Shown here piece by piece: positions 60,125-64,000 of a stretch of 64,000 nt of DNA (its first letter is position 1; every line of letters starts with the position of its first letter). The notes beneath the pieces were generated by a model. It did not search any database. It saw only the letters and a list, made by a program, of their open reading frames with translations, and was not told the DNA's origin. The stretch covers positions 1-64,000 of the forward strand of contig CADAWC010000016.1 in NCBI GenBank assembly GCA_902791475.1. Direction: 5' to 3'. This DNA is from Fibrobacter succinogenes. GTDB taxonomy: Bacteria > Fibrobacterota > Fibrobacteria > Fibrobacterales > Fibrobacteraceae. A program made the translations under genes and the position numbers.

Positions 60125-60132
60125 TATCTTTG
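60125..60132 (+). promoter_or_regulatory. TATCTTTG promoter-like element
   Basis: AAAATTTCTATCTTTGC lies 44 bases before the ATG of the beta-barrel gene; GGAGG follows at 60164. Confidence 0.5.
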
Positions 60133-60176
60133 CATCACTCGGATTGTGGGATGTCAAAACTCTTGGAGGATAAAAG

Positions 60177-60863
60177 ATGAAGAAATTTTTATTAGCTTTA
60201 ACCTTGTTGTGTTCCGCCATTTTTGCGCAACCCGAAGACAGCGATTTCACGTACTGGCCTCGCTCCTATTATGCGAGCATCGGATTCAATGTCATTGCTA
60301 ACCGAGGCGATTTTTTTGATCGCGCCATGATTTTAAAAGACGACAGTATCGATGAAACTGTCCACTTGCCCAATACCAAAGTTCTCGTTTCTCCCGACTA
60401 CAATCTCGGTGTGAACATTCGCGAATTTTCTTTTGGCTTGTCCTTCCAATACTGGTCCATGACGGGATCCATCCCGACTTTGCCCGAACCCATGAACGAA
60501 CAGGACATGCGTTTTTGGCGATTTGGAATTGAAGGAACCTACAACTTCTTCTATCCAGACTTTTTCCAGGTAGGTGTTGGTCTCGGGTATTCTTTCACAA
60601 AATTGACCATAAAAGATAATGTTTCTAATGCCAAGGGATTTTTTGATTCCGAGTTGAACGGTTCTGCAGTAGCCCTTATTACACAAATACGTTATTTCAT
60701 CACAGATAACTTTGGGCTCACCTCTGCATTGCGCATTTACGAAAATTGGTACAAGTCAGTCCACACAAAGAATAGTGGAACTGTCGATTTCCACGAACTC
60801 GATATCAGTTACTATTGGCAAACCTACATAGCCGTTTCCATCGGAGCCATGGTTCAGTTTTAA
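60177..60863 (+). CDS. Outer-membrane beta-barrel protein
   Basis: A 228-residue exported protein with signal peptide ending AIFAQPE. The mature part alternates aromatic and polar residues (YYASIGFNVIANRGDFF, FSFGLSFQYWSM, FFQVGVGLGYSF) and ends AVSIGAMVQF with a terminal Phe, typical of a small eight-stranded OmpA/OmpW-like barrel. Function unknown. cstA follows 24 bases later and may be co-transcribed. Confidence 0.7.
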   Translation: MKKFLLALTLLCSAIFAQPEDSDFTYWPRSYYASIGFNVIANRGDFFDRAMILKDDSIDETVHLPNTKVLVSPDYNLGVNIREFSFGLSFQYWSMTGSIPTLPEPMNEQDMRFWRFGIEGTYNFFYPDFFQVGVGLGYSFTKLTIKDNVSNAKGFFDSELNGSAVALITQIRYFITDNFGLTSALRIYENWYKSVHTKNSGTVDFHELDISYYWQTYIAVSIGAMVQF

Positions 60864-60887
60864 TTAAAACTAAAGAAGGCACAAAAA

Positions 60888-62423
60888 ATGATAACATTCC
60901 TAATCGGTGTTGCAATCCTCATCCTTGGATATTTCACCTACGGCAAGTTCGTTGAACGCGTGTTCGGTCCAGACGACCGCAAGACCCCCGCGCTCGCAAA
61001 CCCGGATGGCGTTGACCGCGTCCCGATGCCGCACTGGAAAAACGTTCTCATTCAGCTTTTGAACATTGCAGGCATCGGCCCTGTGATTGGCGTGATTCTT
61101 GGCATCAAGTTTGGCGCCATTGTGTTCATCTTGCTTCCGCTCGGAAACGTCCTCGGCGGCGCAGTGCACGACTACTTCAGTGGCATGATTAGCATGCGCA
61201 ATAACGGCTACAACGTTCCGGCTCTCTCCCGCAAGTTCTTGGGCAAGGGACCGGCAAAACTTGTAATGACACTCATTTCCGTGGCGCTCATTCTCGTTGG
61301 CGCCGTGTTTACCACGACTCCGGCCGCTCTCGTGAACACCCCGATTCTCGTCGGCAGCCATGTTTCGCAAACGCTGTTCTGGGTCGCCGTCGCAGTGATT
61401 TTCGCATACTACTTCATCAGCACCTTCTTCCCGATTGACAAGATTATCGGCCGCATCTACCCGGTTTTCGGTGCGCTTTTGATTCTCGCTTCTCTCGCTA
61501 TTTTCATAGGCATCATCCCGAACTTGAACGTCCTCGATGAATTCTGCTTCAACGATATCATGAGCAACTTCCACAAGCATCCGGCAGGCCAGCCGATCAT
61601 CCCGATGCTCTTCGTGACGATTGCCTGCGGCATCATCAGCGGCTTCCACAGCACTCAGAGCCCGCTCGTCGCACGTACTGAAGTCACCGAAAAGACCGGC
61701 CGCCAGACATTCTACGGCATGATGATTATTGAAGGTTTGATTGGTATGATTTGGGCTGCAGGTGGCATGTTCATTTATCACCAGATGCCGGAACTTTTGA
61801 CAGGCGCTTCGGGCGTGAAGGTCTTGAGCGTTCTCGTTTCGACCGTGATTCCTTGGGCTCCAATTTCGATTCTCGTGGTCGTAGGCGTGATTATCCTTGC
61901 TATCACAAGTGGCGACACCAGCCTCCGCAGCCTCCGCCTTACCGTTGCAGAACTCACCGGGCTTGAACAGACTTCTGTCAAAAACCGCCTCCTCCTCACC
62001 GTTCCGATGTTTGCTCTCTGCGCTGTGATTATCTTCTGGAGCAACTTGAACCCCGAAGGTTTCAATATCTTGTGGAACTACTTCAGTTGGAGCAACCAGC
62101 TCATGGCCGTTTGCAGCCTCTGCGTGGCAACGGTTTACCTCCGCAGTAAAAAGAAGAACTTCTGGATTGCGCTTATCCCGTGCATGTTCATGACGTTCAT
62201 TACGGCTGATTACATCCTCTGGGTGAGCCCGGAAAACCTCAAGGGCGCTCCGCTCGGCTTTGGTCTCGACTACAAGACCGCTCTTGTGATTGCACTCCAT
62301 GATGCCGCTATCCTCGGATTCTTCCTCTGCGTTCGCGGCAAGGAGCTTACCAAGATGCCTGGTTTCGATGCCGATGTTTGGAGACCGGAACTGGACGAAG
62401 GTAAAATTCCGAAGGCTCAATAA
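60888..62423 (+). CDS. cstA: CstA-family transporter
   Basis: A 511-residue polytopic membrane protein of the carbon starvation CstA family, associated with peptide or pyruvate uptake. IAGIGPVIGVILGIKFGAIV, GGAVHDYFSGMISMRNNG, and GFHSTQSPLVARTEV are family motifs. About 12 to 14 membrane segments are visible. It is the short form (E. coli CstA is about 700 residues). The next gene follows a REP-like hairpin. Confidence 0.9.
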   Translation: MITFLIGVAILILGYFTYGKFVERVFGPDDRKTPALANPDGVDRVPMPHWKNVLIQLLNIAGIGPVIGVILGIKFGAIVFILLPLGNVLGGAVHDYFSGMISMRNNGYNVPALSRKFLGKGPAKLVMTLISVALILVGAVFTTTPAALVNTPILVGSHVSQTLFWVAVAVIFAYYFISTFFPIDKIIGRIYPVFGALLILASLAIFIGIIPNLNVLDEFCFNDIMSNFHKHPAGQPIIPMLFVTIACGIISGFHSTQSPLVARTEVTEKTGRQTFYGMMIIEGLIGMIWAAGGMFIYHQMPELLTGASGVKVLSVLVSTVIPWAPISILVVVGVIILAITSGDTSLRSLRLTVAELTGLEQTSVKNRLLLTVPMFALCAVIIFWSNLNPEGFNILWNYFSWSNQLMAVCSLCVATVYLRSKKKNFWIALIPCMFMTFITADYILWVSPENLKGAPLGFGLDYKTALVIALHDAAILGFFLCVRGKELTKMPGFDADVWRPELDEGKIPKAQ

Positions 62424-62474
62424 ACAAGCGTAACCAGCAAATTCAATCAATGCAAGAACAATCCACAACAAATA

Positions 62475-62504
62475 AAGGAGATGCCCGATTAAATCGGGCA
62501 TGAC
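62475..62504. repeat. REP-like hairpin overlapping the recD2 start
   Basis: GGAGATGCCCGATT and AAATCGGGCATGACA form a perfect inverted repeat of the dispersed family. The last ATG in it is the first in-frame ATG of recD2. The first ATG opens only a three-codon frame (MPD then stop). Confidence 0.75.
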
Positions 62505-64000
62505 AGTTGTTGTGGTCGTCAAAGGCAGCATAAAATCCATCACGTTCCATAGCCAGCAAAATGGCTTTACCGTGATGCGCCTGAACGATACCGAAAGCAA
62601 GAAAGTCGTTGTCGTTACAGGGACATTCCCTGCACTACAACCCGGCGAAACGATTGCCGTAGAAGGCGACTGGGGCAGCCACCCGAAATACGGGAAGCAG
62701 TTCCAGGCCACTTCTTTTGAATATTTCGCCACAGACGATAACGACATCCTAGCATACTTGGCGAGCGGGCAGTTCCCAGGCGTGGGGCAAAAGATTGCCG
62801 AACACATTGTAGAAGCTTTGGGCGATGCAACCGCCGACATTCTCGACAATAATCCGGACAAGTTCCGCGAAGTAAAAATAAAAGGCTTCCCCGCCCGCAA
62901 GGTGGAAGCTTTTTTGGCACGTTGGCAAGAAGCGCGTCACAGCCGCGAAACAATGCTGTTCTTGTACAAGCACGAAATTGTCGGCAGTGTGGCGAAGCGC
63001 CTTTGGAACAAGTTCGGGCAAGCAACGATTGAACGCATCACGCAGAACCCGTACATGCTCTGCGAAGAAGTCTGGGGAATCGGATTCTTGAAAGCTGACG
63101 AAATTGCGCAGAAAGTCGGATTCCCGAAAGACAGCCCCGAGCGTTTTCAGGCAGCGTTACTTTACACATTGCAAGAAGCGTCCGTCAGCGACGGGCACGT
63201 ATTTTTGCCCAAGAACGTATTGTTAGAACGCACGTTCCGCAATTTACGTTTGCAACCTGACGACGACGGTCCCATCAACACGCTCCTCGACGAATTCGAA
63301 AAAGCAAGCGAAATTGGTCGCATCAAACGCGAAGGCGACGACTGCTATTTTCCACCGCTTTACAACGCCGAACAGCGAATAGCAGACAACATCAAGCTCC
63401 GTTTGCGCTACAACGAACTGCCAATAGACAACTTTGAAAACAACCTTGCGCAGTGGGAACGCGAACACAAGTTCAGCTTTGACCCAATCCAGAAGCGTGC
63501 TATCCAGATGGCGCTATCGCGAAAGATATCCATCATCACAGGTGGACCAGGTACAGGCAAGACGACAATCCTCAAGGGAATCTTGTACCTTGCACGCCAA
63601 ATGGAAGAATGCGTGAGCCTCACCGCCCCGACGGGGCGCGCCGCCAAGCGCATGGGCGAATGCTGTGGCGAAAAAGCCCGCACCATCCACCGTCTGCTGG
63701 AAGTGGACCCGATTTCGGGTAAATTTCACCGCAATGGCGACAACAAGCTTCAATGCAAGTTGCTTATCGTCGATGAATTCAGTATGGTCGATACGTGGCT
63801 TGCCGCCTCGCTCCTCGAAGCGACGCCACTCAACGCCCGCATTGTACTCGTAGGCGATGCCGACCAGCTCCCCAGCGTGGGAGCAGGCAATGTGCTGAAC
63901 GACTTGTTGCGTTGCCCCAAGATTCCGAGCACCCGCCTTCAGCACATTTTCCGCCAGGCCGGCGGAAACGACATCGCCGACAAAGCATCTAAAATCAATC
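62500..64000 (+). CDS. RecD2-type ATP-dependent DNA helicase, 3' end beyond the right edge
   Basis: An open frame of 500 codons runs off the window. The N-terminus (GSIKSITFHSQQNGFTVMRL) and the helix-hairpin-helix region (ASGQFPGVGQKIAEHIVE) are those of RecD2. Walker A is GGPGTGKTT (348-356) followed by TAPTGRAAKRMGE, the Walker B motif IVDEFSMVD, and VLVGDADQLPSVGAG. RecD2 helicases unwind DNA 5' to 3' in repair. The start is uncertain: the ATG lies in a REP hairpin with the only AAGGAG 20 bases away, and a GTG at 62512 is an alternative. Confidence 0.88.
   Translation, partial: MTVVVVVKGSIKSITFHSQQNGFTVMRLNDTESKKVVVVTGTFPALQPGETIAVEGDWGSHPKYGKQFQATSFEYFATDDNDILAYLASGQFPGVGQKIAEHIVEALGDATADILDNNPDKFREVKIKGFPARKVEAFLARWQEARHSRETMLFLYKHEIVGSVAKRLWNKFGQATIERITQNPYMLCEEVWGIGFLKADEIAQKVGFPKDSPERFQAALLYTLQEASVSDGHVFLPKNVLLERTFRNLRLQPDDDGPINTLLDEFEKASEIGRIKREGDDCYFPPLYNAEQRIADNIKLRLRYNELPIDNFENNLAQWEREHKFSFDPIQKRAIQMALSRKISIITGGPGTGKTTILKGILYLARQMEECVSLTAPTGRAAKRMGECCGEKARTIHRLLEVDPISGKFHRNGDNKLQCKLLIVDEFSMVDTWLAASLLEATPLNARIVLVGDADQLPSVGAGNVLNDLLRCPKIPSTRLQHIFRQAGGNDIADKASKIN

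Noticed and set aside
60900..62900. Long minus-strand open frame antisense to cstA and recD2
   Set aside because: It runs across two genes with strong family motifs and through their spacer; its product has no recognisable domain.

Overview
The window looks like chromosomal DNA of a Fibrobacter-type bacterium (phylum Fibrobacterota). This is inferred from gene content, not from a database match. It encodes a secreted GH5 cellulase lipoprotein and a GH11 xylanase with a C-terminal sorting-like domain, many lipoproteins with serine-rich linkers, outer-membrane beta-barrels, and a STAS-MlaE/MlaF/MlaD lipid transport operon. Many genes sit just downstream of a Bacteroidota-like TANNTTTG element, and several appear to be leaderless.

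Layout. 1-8.3 kb: an edge lipoprotein, a tandem nitroreductase (SagB-type) protein, the GH5 enzyme and a very large metallopeptidase/propeller/barrel protein. 8.3-16.7 kb: three small lipoprotein genes, an RNA m5U methyltransferase, the Mla operon, an orphan Opp/Dpp-type ATPase and xseB. 16.7-22.7 kb: a tightly overlapping five-gene operon of three paralogous lipoproteins and two PEGA-like proteins. 22.7-36.8 kb: DedA, a MORN-repeat protein, a B12-type radical SAM enzyme, a lone tyrosine recombinase, a diguanylate cyclase, argB-argD, a ferredoxin, tex, the GH11 xylanase, an EI24 protein and a HAD hydrolase. 36.8-48.8 kb is accessory: a candidate structured RNA, cysteine-rich and serine-rich surface proteins, a decayed DUF3990 gene, a VWA lipoprotein, and then a likely defence island. 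48.8-64 kb returns to housekeeping genes: a SpoIIE-type phosphatase, an LpxL-like acyltransferase, HIT, recO, panB, a PAAAKK-repeat histone-like protein, Ppx/GppA, an RsuA/RluB-type pseudouridine synthase, a phosphoesterase, nadA, cstA and a recD2 that runs off the right edge.

The most interesting region is 43.85-48.8 kb. A radical SAM protein with clear viperin hallmarks (47740-48774) is preceded by a small HicA-like protein. A close paralogue of that small protein lies 3.5 kb upstream, on the other side of a three-gene operon (HTH protein, small protein, OLD-like ATPase). That operon has a consensus promoter predicted to give a leaderless message, embedded in tandem operator-like repeats, with a second iteron-like array just upstream. 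This suggests a viperin-based antiphage locus with a small-protein partner that, as far as I know, is undescribed.

The intergenic spaces carry several repeat families: REP-like hairpins ending in ATGACA; long inverted TTAGG-rich elements; AGTAGNC heptamer tracts; and a roughly 99-bp structured element, present as a tandem pair plus one distant copy, whose stems differ by compensating changes while its loops are conserved.
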